Shown here: piece after piece, positions 8,475 to 17,345 of the stretch
Layout: every line of letters begins with the position of its first letter
How positions within the stretch are numbered: the first letter of the stretch is position 1
From: Desulforadius tongensis
Lineage (GTDB): Bacteria > Bacillota > Desulfotomaculia > Desulfotomaculales > Desulfohalotomaculaceae
Direction: 5' to 3'
NCBI RefSeq assembly: GCF_016907915.1
Contig: NZ_JAFBCW010000020.1
Coordinates: 1 to 46,018, forward strand
Length of the DNA: 46,018 nucleotides
Position numbers and translations under genes: made by a program
The notes under the pieces: generated by a model
What the model saw: only the letters and a program-made list of their open reading frames with translations
The model's database searches: none
Told to the model about the DNA's origin: nothing

Positions 8475-8650
8475 TGAAACTTATCTATAAATTTTTTAGC
8501 TTCTTTTTCATTTGAATAACCCGTAAACCGTAAGGTTTCTTCTACGTTTTGAATATTTTCAATGGCTTCATTGATAGGCGTACCCGCCGGCACTATTTCG
8601 CTTTGGTACTGCAGGTGACCCTTTAGCCGATAACAAATAACATCAAACAT
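8456..8650 (-). CDS. small hypothetical protein
   Basis: 64 aa, soluble and acidic, not recognised. Residues NEAIENIQNVEETLRFTGYSN are followed by KEAKKFIDKF, a compact helical pattern. The start at 8650 has AAAGGGGTG nine bases upstream. An upstream ATG at 8680 overlaps a TATAAT box on this strand, so it is probably promoter rather than coding sequence. It has its own terminator. Confidence 0.6.
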   Translation of the reverse strand: MFDVICYRLKGHLQYQSEIVPAGTPINEAIENIQNVEETLRFTGYSNEKEAKKFIDKFQSDSSQ

Positions 8651-8800
8651 CCCGGCAAACACCCCTTTCTTTAAAACCATTATAACATAAAGCCGTCCTA
8701 AATGGCGCCTTTTATATTTAATTAGTTAAAATATAAGTATTGCACTAAAAATGGTGGTGGGATAAAATACTGGTAACATTAATCGAGGGGGTATATAAAA

Positions 8801-9436
8801 ATGTTTGTGGCTGATCATATGACCACTTCTCCGATAACCATTACCAAAGAAACACCGGTTTTAGATGCTTTAGAGCTGATGAAAAAGCATAGGTTTAGAG
8901 AACTGCCGGTTGTCCAGGGTAACAGGTTGGTGAGCCTGGTTACCGAGAAAGAGTTACTTGCCGTATCCCCTTCTCCGGCCACTACTTTAAGTGTTTATGA
9001 GATAAGAGGATTAATGTCTAAACTAATGGTTTCAGATGTAATGATTAAAAATCCCATCACTGTTGATCCATACTGCACTATAGAAGAGGCGGCATTAATT
9101 ATGCGCGAGCATAAAATAAGCTGCCTGCTGGTGGAAGAAAACGAAGTTTTAGTGGGTATCATTACCCAGACAGATATTTTTGAAGCGCTGATTAAAATAT
9201 TGGGCCTTAGAAAAGCAGGAACCAGGATGGTAATCGAATCCCGGGATAGGGTGGGATTAATAGCTGAAATTACAAGTATAGTGAGAGATTGTAAAGTAAA
9301 TGTAATTGGTATTGCGGTGCTGGAAAAGAACAGGGAACGGGTTCATGTGATGCTCCGCCTGGGTACCAAAGACCCCGGGCATCTTATTAAGGCTTTGGAA
9401 GAAGCGGGCTTTAAAATTGTAAAATGCAGCTGCTGA
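8801..9436 (+). CDS. CBS-CBS-ACT domain protein (AcuB-like)
   Basis: 211 aa. Two CBS repeats (about residues 1-60 and 75-135, each with a VxDxM..xPITV-type start) form a likely nucleotide-binding pair. An ACT domain follows (about 143-211, starting MVIESRDRVGLIAEITSIV), which in other proteins binds amino acids. The arrangement matches AcuB-type regulators. The ligand is unknown. ATG with GAGGGGG upstream; a hairpin terminator shared with the convergent chemoreceptor gene follows. Confidence 0.85.
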   Translation: MFVADHMTTSPITITKETPVLDALELMKKHRFRELPVVQGNRLVSLVTEKELLAVSPSPATTLSVYEIRGLMSKLMVSDVMIKNPITVDPYCTIEEAALIMREHKISCLLVEENEVLVGIITQTDIFEALIKILGLRKAGTRMVIESRDRVGLIAEITSIVRDCKVNVIGIAVLEKNRERVHVMLRLGTKDPGHLIKALEEAGFKIVKCSC

Positions 9437-9446
9437 GCTAACGGCA

Positions 9447-9490
9447 GGAAGGCTGTTATCCCGTTAGGATGACAGCCTTCCAAAATTTTA
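9447..9490. terminator. bidirectional terminator between convergent genes
   Basis: Perfect 10-bp stem GGAAGGCTGT / ACAGCCTTCC followed by AAAATTTT, between the AcuB-like gene and the minus-strand chemoreceptor. Confidence 0.8.
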
Positions 9491-11335
9491 TACTTTAAAT
9501 TTGCTTACCAATTCATTCAGGTTGGCGGACATTTGGGTTAGTTTTTCCACCGAGGAGTTAAATTCATCTGTAATGGCCGCTTGTTCCTCTGAGGCAGCAG
9601 CTACATTTTGTATACTGGTGGCAACTTCATGGGTGGCAGCGGTGGCTTGTTCTATCTGCTCGGTTAGGCTGGTAACCAAATGGTAAATTTCTTTAAAGAC
9701 TGCACCGGTTTCATTTACTTTGTCCATACCGCTTTCCACCAGGTTGTATCCCTGCTGCATTTTTTCCACAGCGGTGCTGGTACCCTTCTGCATATCGGCA
9801 ATAAGCCCGGCTACATTTTGGGTGGCATCAGCCGTTTGTTCGGCCAGCTTCCTAACTTCATCTGCCACCACTGCAAATCCCCGTCCCTGTTCGCCAGCCC
9901 TGGCAGCTTCAATGGCGGCATTTAAAGCCAGCAGATTGGTCTGCTCTGCAATGGCGGTAATTAAATCAACTATTTTACTGATATCCTGGGCCTTTAAATT
10001 CACTTCTGTAATGGCCTCTGTTACTTCTTTTGTGGCGCTGATTATGGACTCCATGGAAGAAACTACGTCCTTAATAATTGCCTGCCCCCTGTTGGCACTT
10101 GCTGAAGCCCTTTGCGCCCCCTCAAATATTTCGCTGGAAGAGGCGGAAATTTGTTCCACGGTGGCAGCCACCTGGGTGATTTCCTGGCTGGTCCTGTTCA
10201 CCGCCTCAGTGGTTTGCTTTGTTCCTTCCGCCAGCACTTCACAGGCGTCGGTTATGGAATCGGAGGATGACTTTACACTGCCGATAATATCTTTCAAATG
10301 ATTGGTCATCTGGTTAATTGATTTAGTCAGGCTGCTCAATTCATCGCTGCTGCTTACTTTAACAGTGTGGGTTAAGTCTCCCTGGGCGATGGTATTGGCC
10401 CCCTGCTCGATGGACTTCAGCGAGCCAACCAGTTTTTGGGCGATAAATACACCGAGGATGACCGCAAAAACTAAAACTATTAAAGAAATTATTAACCCTT
10501 GTTTTTTGATTACGTTAATTACCCCGTAGGCCTCATCTTCACTTTGGACCACAAACAGCCCCCAGCCGGTGATTGGTATGTGCGAGTAGTAAACAATCTG
10601 CCTGCTGCCGCTGCTGTCGGTAAACTCGGCAGTACCGGATTTGTTGGCCAGGGCCTTTTTTACATATTCTTCGTTGGATAAATCGCGGCTGTTATCAACC
10701 CAGTCCGAATTTGGGTGGGCGATGATTTTTCCCTTCCGGTCTGTTAAAAATACATACCCTTTTTCACCCAGGTTGTTTTTGTTTACCACTTCGGTAAGTT
10801 CGTTCAGCGATACGTCCATACCCAGTACACCGGCAAAATTTCCGCTTTTATCCCGCAGCGGGCAGGAGATTGTTACCACCGGCTTGTGCGTAGCCCCGTC
10901 TATGTAAACATCGGAATAAACCAGCTTGTTTTTTTCTGCTGGTTCTTTATACCAAGCCTGCTTGCGGGGGTCATAATCCGGCGGTACTGGTGCCGGCGGT
11001 TCAGTTATCAGCTTACCTTCTTTACTGCCGAAATACACATTTACGAGATGGGGGTCGGCATCCAGCATGGACCGAAAGACAGCTGACATTTTATCCTGAT
11101 CCAGCGATTTAACCTGTTCCATTGCACTTATTGTCAGCAGCAGCTGGCCCTTACTGTTAAAGTATCCCGCAATGTTATCCTGTAAGGCAAGGTTCAGGTT
11201 TTTGTTGCTGGCGTTTAAATTATTGATAATCGTCTTGGAAATGTAATTGGTGGATAATAAAGTCAGTGTGCCGATGCTGAATATAGAGATGACGGCGATG
11301 AAGATACTTAGTTTTGCTTTTAAACTCCTAAACAA
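9488..11335 (-). CDS. methyl-accepting chemotaxis protein (dCache sensor)
   Basis: 615 aa. A first membrane helix (about residues 9-31) precedes an extracellular Cache-type sensor with [11 protein letters not shown] and [13 protein letters not shown] second membrane helix lies near 275-298, then a HAMP domain and the long cytoplasmic signalling coiled coil. The conserved hairpin tip, which contacts CheA/CheW, includes [19 protein letters not shown]. Cache domains of this type usually bind amino acids or small acids. I chose TTG at 11335 because AAGGAG lies seven bases upstream; an in-frame upstream ATG at 11401 adds 22 residues with no ribosome site. Confidence 0.93.
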   Translation of the reverse strand: MFRSLKAKLSIFIAVISIFSIGTLTLLSTNYISKTIINNLNASNKNLNLALQDNIAGYFNSKGQLLLTISAMEQVKSLDQDKMSAVFRSMLDADPHLVNVYFGSKEGKLITEPPAPVPPDYDPRKQAWYKEPAEKNKLVYSDVYIDGATHKPVVTISCPLRDKSGNFAGVLGMDVSLNELTEVVNKNNLGEKGYVFLTDRKGKIIAHPNSDWVDNSRDLSNEEYVKKALANKSGTAEFTDSSGSRQIVYYSHIPITGWGLFVVQSEDEAYGVINVIKKQGLIISLIVLVFAVILGVFIAQKLVGSLKSIEQGANTIAQGDLTHTVKVSSSDELSSLTKSINQMTNHLKDIIGSVKSSSDSITDACEVLAEGTKQTTEAVNRTSQEITQVAATVEQISASSSEIFEGAQRASASANRGQAIIKDVVSSMESIISATKEVTEAITEVNLKAQDISKIVDLITAIAEQTNLLALNAAIEAARAGEQGRGFAVVADEVRKLAEQTADATQNVAGLIADMQKGTSTAVEKMQQGYNLVESGMDKVNETGAVFKEIYHLVTSLTEQIEQATAATHEVATSIQNVAAASEEQAAITDEFNSSVEKLTQMSANLNELVSKFKV

Positions 11336-11469
11336 CTTCCTGCTCCTTTCTGTAAATGATGATGATGGAAAGAGAAAGAGATCACAAGATAATGGTAGCA
11401 AATATTACATAATACTGCAAGATTTGATATTAATGCCAGTAATAATTTTTTTAGGGGCCGGAAATAAGC

Positions 11470-11495
11470 AAAAAAAAAATAACCCGGCAGGTTAT
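11470..11495 (-). terminator. rho-independent terminator
   Basis: On the minus strand ATAACC / GGTTAT followed by a run of about nine T, downstream of the L,D-transpeptidase. Confidence 0.75.
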
Positions 11496-11501
11496 CACCA
11501 C

Positions 11502-12830
11502 CTAATCGTGAATTATAATCATGGTATGGGCGGGAATATTTTCGTACACCCATTTGGCATCCGGTTCTGCCAATCTTATACAGCCATGACTGGCAGGCAG
11601 TCCCAGTTTGATATGCTCTTCTTCTTTGGTCTGCCAGCGGCTGTTTTTAGGAACGGAATGGATTAATATACTGCCCGCAACTCTTACCCAATAGGCAGCA
11701 CCTTCCCCAAACCTGGCGGCCCAAAAACTCCTTCCCCGGTCACCGGTGTAGTAAGTTCCCGGCGGGGTTTCATGGCCGGAACGCCCGCCGGAGGCCAGCA
11801 TCACTCTTACCGGGCAGCGGTCTTTATATACCGTTACGGTGTGTATATTACCCAGTTTAACCTCCATCCAGTACTGGTTATTCATTGTTCTGGTGGTAAA
11901 TGAAATTTTAAACGGCCTGCTGGACTCTTTAGCTGCGGAGGCTGCTTTAACTGTTAAGTTATATTTAGTACCGGGTAAAAGGGCGTTGTACGGTTTAAAG
12001 ATAATGGTATTTTTAACTGCTTTTACCCGGCCGGGAACATCATGGTTGGTGGTACTTTCCTTTATAATCACTGATCCGCTGTCTAAAGTTTGGTCATAAG
12101 AAAATTTTAATACCGGATAAAGGGGAACATTTGTGCTGCCGTTTGTAATACTGCAGCTCAAAATTCGGGGTTTAACGGCTGCGGTTATTTTACATGCTGT
12201 TTTCTGTTTTAAATGTCTGCCGGTAAATGTTTTTAGCTGTTCGTTAAATGTAACTTTAAAGCTTTGGTTTGGAGATAAGGGAGTTTCAGGAACAAACAGC
12301 CACCGGCTGTAATCCTTTGTACCGGTGTTATTAAATTCCGCGGGCATAAAGCTGCCCGGGATACTTGCTTTGGCTGCTTTTATAAAACTGCCGGGTTCTA
12401 TAAAAGTGTTGAATTTAAATTCCACCGGTTTATCTGTGGGCACTGTTCTGGAAGTGGCACCCAAGAGTTTTGGTGCCGCATCATTGGACATCGTTTTGGT
12501 TGTATGAAGGGTAATGGGCAGGCCAAAGGGCTTATAAGCTGCCAGTAATTTTATTTTTTGCCCGTAGGGAATATTTTCTCGGATGGTTAAAGTAATTTGG
12601 CGGTTATTTTGCTGGGTTAATGCCCAGCGGGGCATGTGTGTGGGATATTCGGGAATAACGGTGGAAGATGATTTTACTAATTTAACCGGCACTAAAAATT
12701 GAATAACCGCTTTCATCTGCCCGGAATCGGTGCGGGAAACTGTTTTCAAGATGTTAAATTTGATTATAAAGGATGCGGCAAGAAGCAGTAAAATACTAAA
12801 AAGTATTTTTCCCCGGCTGGTGGACATCAT
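11502..12830 (-). CDS. L,D-transpeptidase (YkuD) with Ig-like domains
   Basis: 442 aa. An N-terminal membrane anchor or signal segment (about residues 8-28) is followed by two or three SbsA/Big-type Ig-like repeats (for example APKLLGATSRTVPTDKPVEF and KPRILSCSITNGSTNVPLYP). The C-terminal YkuD catalytic domain has the active-site motif SHGCIRL near residue 413, with the upstream HSVPKN histidine block. The enzyme should cross-link peptidoglycan stem peptides or attach proteins outside the membrane. ATG at 12830 with AAGGA close by; ATG at 12827 is equally possible. Confidence 0.9.
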   Translation of the reverse strand: MMSTSRGKILFSILLLLAASFIIKFNILKTVSRTDSGQMKAVIQFLVPVKLVKSSSTVIPEYPTHMPRWALTQQNNRQITLTIRENIPYGQKIKLLAAYKPFGLPITLHTTKTMSNDAAPKLLGATSRTVPTDKPVEFKFNTFIEPGSFIKAAKASIPGSFMPAEFNNTGTKDYSRWLFVPETPLSPNQSFKVTFNEQLKTFTGRHLKQKTACKITAAVKPRILSCSITNGSTNVPLYPVLKFSYDQTLDSGSVIIKESTTNHDVPGRVKAVKNTIIFKPYNALLPGTKYNLTVKAASAAKESSRPFKISFTTRTMNNQYWMEVKLGNIHTVTVYKDRCPVRVMLASGGRSGHETPPGTYYTGDRGRSFWAARFGEGAAYWVRVAGSILIHSVPKNSRWQTKEEEHIKLGLPASHGCIRLAEPDAKWVYENIPAHTMIIIHD

Positions 12831-12948
12831 CCTTATGCTGTCCCCCCGTAAAAACAGCAGGCTGTTTTTTTATAAATTATGCGCTGTTTGATTTATTTAG
12901 CACAGGAATTTATCAGCTTGAAAAAATGCTGCGGTTTATGAAACATAA

Positions 12949-12979
12949 AAACAGGGGGCAGCAGCAGTGCCCCCTGTTT
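12949..12979 (-). terminator. rho-independent terminator
   Basis: On the minus strand AAACAGGGGGCA / TGCCCCCTGTTT followed by T run, ending the symporter gene. Confidence 0.9.
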
Positions 12980-12987
12980 GCAAGCGG

Positions 12988-14355
12988 TTAAGCGCTTAAA
13001 CCGGTGGAAGTTTCCTCTTCTTTTCTGCGCAGCTCGTTAAAGGACTTGGTTTCAGCAACAATTACTCCCGAGAGCAGCAGCAGGCCGATTAAGTTGGGGA
13101 CGGCCATGCAGCCGTTTAAAGTGTCGGCGATAAACCAAACGGTGTCCAGCGTTTGTACGGCACCCCAAAATGCAGTCAGCACGAAGGCCAGGCGGTAAAA
13201 TACAATGCCTTTGGTGCCAAAGATGTACTGGAAGCATTTTTCACCGTAGTAAGACCAGCCCAGCACGGTGGAGTAGGCAAAGAAGATTAAGCCGATGGTA
13301 ACAATATAAGCACCGATTCCGCCCGGCAGGAGGCCGTTAAAGGAGGCGGCGGTTAAAGTAGCACCTTCCAACCCTTCTTCCACAACGCCTTTTATATTGG
13401 CGATGGTTAAAGCCAGGCCGGTGATGGTACATACTACAATGGTATCCAAAAAGGTACCGGTCATAGATACCAGCGCTTGGCGGCCGGGGTGGTCGGTTTT
13501 GGCAGCGGCAGCGGCGATGGGAGCGGAACCTAAACCGGCCTCGTTTGAGAATACACCCCGGGCTACGCCCCAGCGAATCACTAAACCGATGGCACCGCCG
13601 GCCACAGCCTGGCCGGTAAAGGCATCGGAGAAGATTAAAGCAAAAGCGGAGGGAACGGAATCAATATTAGTTAAAAGAATAATTAGTCCGGCAGCAACAT
13701 AGAAAACAGCCATAAAGGGAACAATTAAGCCTGTAACCCGGCCGATACTTTTGATACCACCTAAAATAACAGCGGCGGTTAAAGCTGACAGTACAAAACC
13801 GGTTACCCAGGTGGGTACACCGAAATTGGAATTTACAACATCGGCCACAGAGTTTGTCTGTACCATGTTGCCAATGCCGAAGGCAGCAGTGGCACCAAAC
13901 ACGGCAAAGGCTAAGCCCAGCCATTTCCAGCCCAAACCTTTTTCAATGTAGTACATCGGGCCGCCGGCCATGTTGCCGTTTTCGTCAACGGTGCGGTATT
14001 TAATGGCTAAAATGGCTTCGCCGTACTTGGTAGCCATTCCAAAGAAGGCGGTAACCCACATCCAGAAAATGGCCCCGGGGCCACCCAGCACAAAGGCTGT
14101 GGCCACGCCGGCAATGTTACCGGTACCGATGGTGGCGGCAAGGGCGGTCATTAAGGCTTGGAAGTGGGAAATATCCCCGCCGGATTTGTCATCTTGATTT
14201 TTAGAGAATGCCAGCTTTAACGCGTAGGGTAAGGTGGTAACCTGTATAAATCCCAGGCGCAGAGAGAGAAAGATACCGGTGCCCACCAGGAAAGTCAGCA
14301 TCCATGGGCCCCAAACAAAATCGTTTACCTTGGTAAGAACAGTCATAAAGTCCAT
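12988..14355 (-). CDS. sodium:alanine/glycine symporter (AGCS/AlsT family)
   Basis: 455 aa with about ten membrane helices. Family motifs include ATIGTGNIAGVATA near residue 75, GGPGAIFWMWVTAFFGMATKY near 90, AGGPMYYIEKG near 131 and the C-terminal half helices with SYYGEKC. It should import alanine, glycine or serine with sodium. The serine dehydratase genes nearby make a serine/alanine catabolic role plausible. It is monocistronic, with a strong terminator behind and an unusual inverted repeat in its leader at 14447-14510. ATG at 14355 with AAGGAGTG upstream. Confidence 0.93.
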   Translation of the reverse strand: MDFMTVLTKVNDFVWGPWMLTFLVGTGIFLSLRLGFIQVTTLPYALKLAFSKNQDDKSGGDISHFQALMTALAATIGTGNIAGVATAFVLGGPGAIFWMWVTAFFGMATKYGEAILAIKYRTVDENGNMAGGPMYYIEKGLGWKWLGLAFAVFGATAAFGIGNMVQTNSVADVVNSNFGVPTWVTGFVLSALTAAVILGGIKSIGRVTGLIVPFMAVFYVAAGLIILLTNIDSVPSAFALIFSDAFTGQAVAGGAIGLVIRWGVARGVFSNEAGLGSAPIAAAAAKTDHPGRQALVSMTGTFLDTIVVCTITGLALTIANIKGVVEEGLEGATLTAASFNGLLPGGIGAYIVTIGLIFFAYSTVLGWSYYGEKCFQYIFGTKGIVFYRLAFVLTAFWGAVQTLDTVWFIADTLNGCMAVPNLIGLLLLSGVIVAETKSFNELRRKEEETSTGLSA

Positions 14356-14446
14356 TAGAAAAGCATCACTCCTTTAAATTTTTAATAAAATAATAAATAC
14401 TACCGCCCGCTCGGGTTATGTATATTCGTCTAAGGATTACAAAATT

Positions 14447-14510
14447 CCTGCCGGTGCGAACGAAAAATTGTGCAATTCTGACAATAAAGAATGTCCAGTT
14501 CACCGGCAGG
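14447..14510. repeat. long-loop inverted repeat in symporter leader
   Basis: CCTGCCGGTG (14447-14456) and CACCGGCAGG (14501-14510) are perfect 10-bp complements separated by 44 bases. The rest of 14356-14573, between the divergent symporter and 14574 genes, is AT-rich with no gene. The element could be an RNA fold in the symporter leader or a protein-binding site. Confidence 0.5.
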
Positions 14511-14573
14511 GAACGGGGATTGTATTATTGAATAAATTAAACATTTAATATTTATCGGATAAGGAGTGTTAAT

Positions 14574-14900
14574 ATGGGCGTACTGGAAAAAAGACAGCCA
14601 TCATTTGTTAAATTTAGAGAATATTTCTTTAACGTGGTAAAAGAAGTCACCGGGCAGGATATTGTTAATCCCTATGCAGCGTGGCAGGAACTGGGCGATG
14701 CACAGATTAGGGAGCAGATACTAAGTAAAGTTAAGTCCCATTTGGAATCGGAATATGGCTTTGAAGTTATCCTGCCTGGTAACTTGGTTCAGTTTGACGG
14801 TGCGGTGGAAAGTGTGGCTAATCAAATACATCACAACTTTTCCACCGTGTACCTGGTGGAAAGGATAAATGCCAAGATTTTTGGACAGCGGCAGAAGTAA
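14574..14900 (+). CDS. hypothetical protein
   Basis: 108 aa, soluble, not recognised. It has an aromatic N-terminal helix (FVKFREYFFNVV), a central amphipathic helix (IREQILSKVKSHLESEYGF) and a short beta segment (VILPGNLVQFDG). There are no cysteines and no membrane segments. The ATG has AAGGAG six bases upstream. It ends three bases before the convergent sdaAA stop, leaving no room for a separate terminator. Confidence 0.65.
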   Translation: MGVLEKRQPSFVKFREYFFNVVKEVTGQDIVNPYAAWQELGDAQIREQILSKVKSHLESEYGFEVILPGNLVQFDGAVESVANQIHHNFSTVYLVERINAKIFGQRQK

Positions 14901-14903
14901 CAT

Positions 14904-15773
14904 TTACAGCACTTTTTTCTCAATTTTTTTTGCTGTTTCTGTGGTGGCCAGGCCTCCCATGGATGTTTCCCGCAGTGTAACCGGGATGGAGCGTCCTACC
15001 CTGTACATGGCGTCAATTACCTCGTCACAGGGGATGGCGCTTTCTATTCCGGCCAGGGCCATATCGGCAGATACAATGGCCAGCGATGCGCCGGTGGCGT
15101 TTCTTTTAATGCAGGGAATTTCCACCAAACCGGCCACCGGGTCGCATACCAGTCCCAGCACGCTTTTTAAAACGATGGCCACCGCATTGGCGCACTGCCT
15201 GGGTGTACCGCCGGCCAGCTGTACCACTGCCGCTGCCGCCATAGCGGAAGCGGAACCGATTTCCGCCTGGCATCCCCCTGCTGCACCGGCTATGCTGGCG
15301 TTATTGGCAATAACCAATCCAACGGCACCGGCGGCGAACAGAGCATCCACCAGGTCTTTCCTGCTGGCTTTAAGGTGAGAACCGGCGGCAAAAATACAGC
15401 CGGGAACCACCCCGCAGGAACCGGCGGTGGGAGTGGCCACAACTGCTCCCATGCAGGCGTTTACTTCAGCGGTGGCCATGGCCATGGACATGGCCTGGAT
15501 AATTAAATTCCCTGCCAGCGACCTGTTGCTTTGATTATATTGTGAAAGCAGCCTGGCATCTCCCCCCACCAGGCCGCTGCGGGATTTTAAATCTTCCTTC
15601 AGCCCGCGCTCCACCGCCTGTTCCATCACCTTCAGGTGCTTGAACATATTTTCATATAAAGTATCTTTGTCCTGCCCGCTGGTTTCCATTTCCTGTTCAA
15701 TCATTATATCGGATATTTTTACTTTTTTTGTTTCAGCTGAAGCAACCAATTGTTCTATAGTAGTAAACTGCAT
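14904..15773 (-). CDS. sdaAA: L-serine dehydratase, alpha subunit
   Basis: 289 aa, full length for the alpha chain of the two-subunit Fe-S enzyme that deaminates L-serine to pyruvate and ammonia. The Cys-containing motifs that hold the 4Fe-4S cluster are visible: PTAGSCGVVPGC near residue 115 and CDPVAGLVEIPC near 211. It lies 12 bases downstream of sdaAB, in the same operon, so the two subunits are co-expressed. The cluster makes the enzyme oxygen sensitive, in keeping with an anaerobe. ATG start after AGGTAGG. Confidence 0.95.
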   Translation of the reverse strand: MQFTTIEQLVASAETKKVKISDIMIEQEMETSGQDKDTLYENMFKHLKVMEQAVERGLKEDLKSRSGLVGGDARLLSQYNQSNRSLAGNLIIQAMSMAMATAEVNACMGAVVATPTAGSCGVVPGCIFAAGSHLKASRKDLVDALFAAGAVGLVIANNASIAGAAGGCQAEIGSASAMAAAAVVQLAGGTPRQCANAVAIVLKSVLGLVCDPVAGLVEIPCIKRNATGASLAIVSADMALAGIESAIPCDEVIDAMYRVGRSIPVTLRETSMGGLATTETAKKIEKKVL

Positions 15774-15785
15774 TTTTTTAACTAC

Positions 15786-16463
15786 CTACCTTCCGCTGTT
15801 TTTGTTGAAGGCCACAATACCGGTGACGTGGGCCAACTCTTTTAACTCGATGGTTATGTCATCCGGTACCTGCTGGTCAGTTTGTATTACCATTAAAGCC
15901 TCCGCACCTTTGGATTTTCTGGCCACTTCCATGTGCCCGATATTAATCCCGTGGGAAGCCAGCAGGTTGGCCACCGCAGCTATTACGCCATACCTGTCGT
16001 GGTGAAATACCAATAAAAAGTTATTATCCGCCGCGGCTTTAACCTTAAAACCGTTTATTTCCACAATTTCGGCCCTGCCGCCCCCCGGTGATATACCCAC
16101 TATTTCGAAGGTGCGGTTATCCCTGTTCATGATAATCTTTGCTGTGTTAGGATGGTCTGTTTCTTCATCACTGGTAGTTAAATTGATATTTATGCCCAGC
16201 CTGAGAGCATCTTGGGCGGAATTCACTATTCGCCGGTCATCGGCACTGTAGCCCAGCAGCCCCCCAATTAGCGCTAAATCTGTACCGTGCCCTTTATATG
16301 TTTTGGCAAATGAACCGTAAAGTATTATTTGAACGTTTTGAGGTTGGGCGTTAAATATGTTTCGGGCCATTAAACCAATTTTAGCAGCACCCGCAGTATG
16401 TGAACTTGAAGGACCAATCATTGACGGTCCCACAATGTCAAAAACAGAGCTGTATTTACTCAT
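15786..16463 (-). CDS. sdaAB: L-serine dehydratase, beta subunit
   Basis: 225 aa. The N-terminal domain has the family motif GPSMIGPSSSHTAGAAKIG at residues 12-30, part of the active site. The C-terminal part is an ACT domain (about 148-225, beginning NFLLVFHHDRYGVIAAVANLL) that probably senses serine. It is the first gene of the operon with sdaAA. GGGAGG precedes the ATG. A hairpin-plus-terminator leader lies 100-180 bases upstream, suggesting attenuation. Confidence 0.95.
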   Translation of the reverse strand: MSKYSSVFDIVGPSMIGPSSSHTAGAAKIGLMARNIFNAQPQNVQIILYGSFAKTYKGHGTDLALIGGLLGYSADDRRIVNSAQDALRLGININLTTSDEETDHPNTAKIIMNRDNRTFEIVGISPGGGRAEIVEINGFKVKAAADNNFLLVFHHDRYGVIAAVANLLASHGINIGHMEVARKSKGAEALMVIQTDQQVPDDITIELKELAHVTGIVAFNKNSGR

Positions 16464-16569
16464 TTCCTGCCCTCCCGGTGTTTGAAAGTTAATACTAATG
16501 TAATGTATAACACATTAATTAGATAATAAAAAGTATAAATTGAAGTAATGAAAAATTAATAAAATAAAG

Positions 16570-16642
16570 AAAAAAGCCTGAAGAACCGGGCTTCAGGCAT
16601 ATTAAATTAAGGAGGCTAAAATAATGATTTAACTCCTTAATT
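16570..16642 (-). promoter_or_regulatory. hairpin plus terminator in the sdaAB leader
   Basis: Reading the minus strand, a 10-bp hairpin AATTAAGGAG / CTCCTTAATT (16633-16642 with 16605-16614) is followed by a terminator GCCTGAAG / CTTCAGGC (16576-16598) and six T, all upstream of sdaAB. No minus-strand gene precedes it within the window, so it is not the end of another operon. It looks like a transcription attenuator. I see no T-box specifier or GGUGG motif. Confidence 0.5.
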
Positions 16643-16789
16643 CATAGTATCAAAAAATAACTGCTGCTGACAATGGAAATAGTTACTTTTAATGTTATGA
16701 ACCTTTTACCTTAAATATTTAACCGGCGGCGGGGGTATAATAGCGGGAAAAAACATTCCTTAAATTTTGAGGTAAAAGGGGCGATTTAA

Positions 16790-17287
16790 ATGCATAAAAA
16801 AGACAATAAATTGAGAGCGCAGGTGCAGGAAGCCATTGATGCCCATCCCGAAATGGAACGTTACGGGATACAGGCCGATGTGGTGGATGGTGAAGTGCAG
16901 TTAACCGGCATTGTAGACACCGCGGCCGAAAAAAACAGGCTTAATGAAATCGCATCCCGGGTTCCCGGTGTTAAACGGATTGAAAACGGTATTACCGTAT
17001 CCACAGACGGCCAGATAAATGACAGCGGTGTAGCTATGGAAGTTACCGAGGAATTAAATGCCCACCCCCGGGTGAACATGAAAAATATCGGGGCTAAAAT
17101 TGCAGACGGTAAAGTTTTTTTAGTAGGACGTACCGACGATCCGGCGGAGGAACGGGCGGCCATAGAAGCGGCATCCAAGGCCAGGGGAGTGACCGAGGTT
17201 ATTTCCCGGGTGAAACACAAGCGGACAGGAGATTTAAGCCTGGAGGAAATCTTCCACAGCCAGGTGAGAAATGATAAAGAGGATTAA
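16790..17287 (+). CDS. protein with two BON domains
   Basis: 165 aa. Two BON repeats (about residues 8-72 and 78-142) show the GxV.LxGxVd....r....a..vpGVkrVen pattern, for example GEVQLTGIVDTAAEK and GKVFLVGRTDDPAEE. BON domains often bind membranes or phospholipids, but this protein has no signal peptide, so it is probably cytoplasmic. The short tail is charged. ATG at 16790; the ribosome site AAAGGGGCG is about eight bases upstream. Confidence 0.85.
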   Translation: MHKKDNKLRAQVQEAIDAHPEMERYGIQADVVDGEVQLTGIVDTAAEKNRLNEIASRVPGVKRIENGITVSTDGQINDSGVAMEVTEELNAHPRVNMKNIGAKIADGKVFLVGRTDDPAEERAAIEAASKARGVTEVISRVKHKRTGDLSLEEIFHSQVRNDKED

Positions 17288-17312
17288 GATACCATTTTTC
17301 GGGGGACACAGC

Positions 17313-17340
17313 ATGCCCCAGGGATATGCCCCTGGGGCAT
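17313..17340. terminator. strong hairpin between convergent genes
   Basis: ATGCCCCAGGG / CCCTGGGGCAT, 11 perfect pairs with a 6-base loop between the BON gene and uraA. There is no T run on either side, so termination is likely but not certain. Confidence 0.55.
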
Positions 17341-17345
17341 ACCTT

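Noticed and set aside
13667-13924. Minus-strand Cys/Arg-rich ORF inside the symporter gene
   Set aside because: Different frame of a well supported gene; odd composition typical of shadow frames.
16464-16789. T-box riboswitch upstream of sdaAB
   Set aside because: The GGUGG-containing antiterminator sequence and specifier loop are not present.
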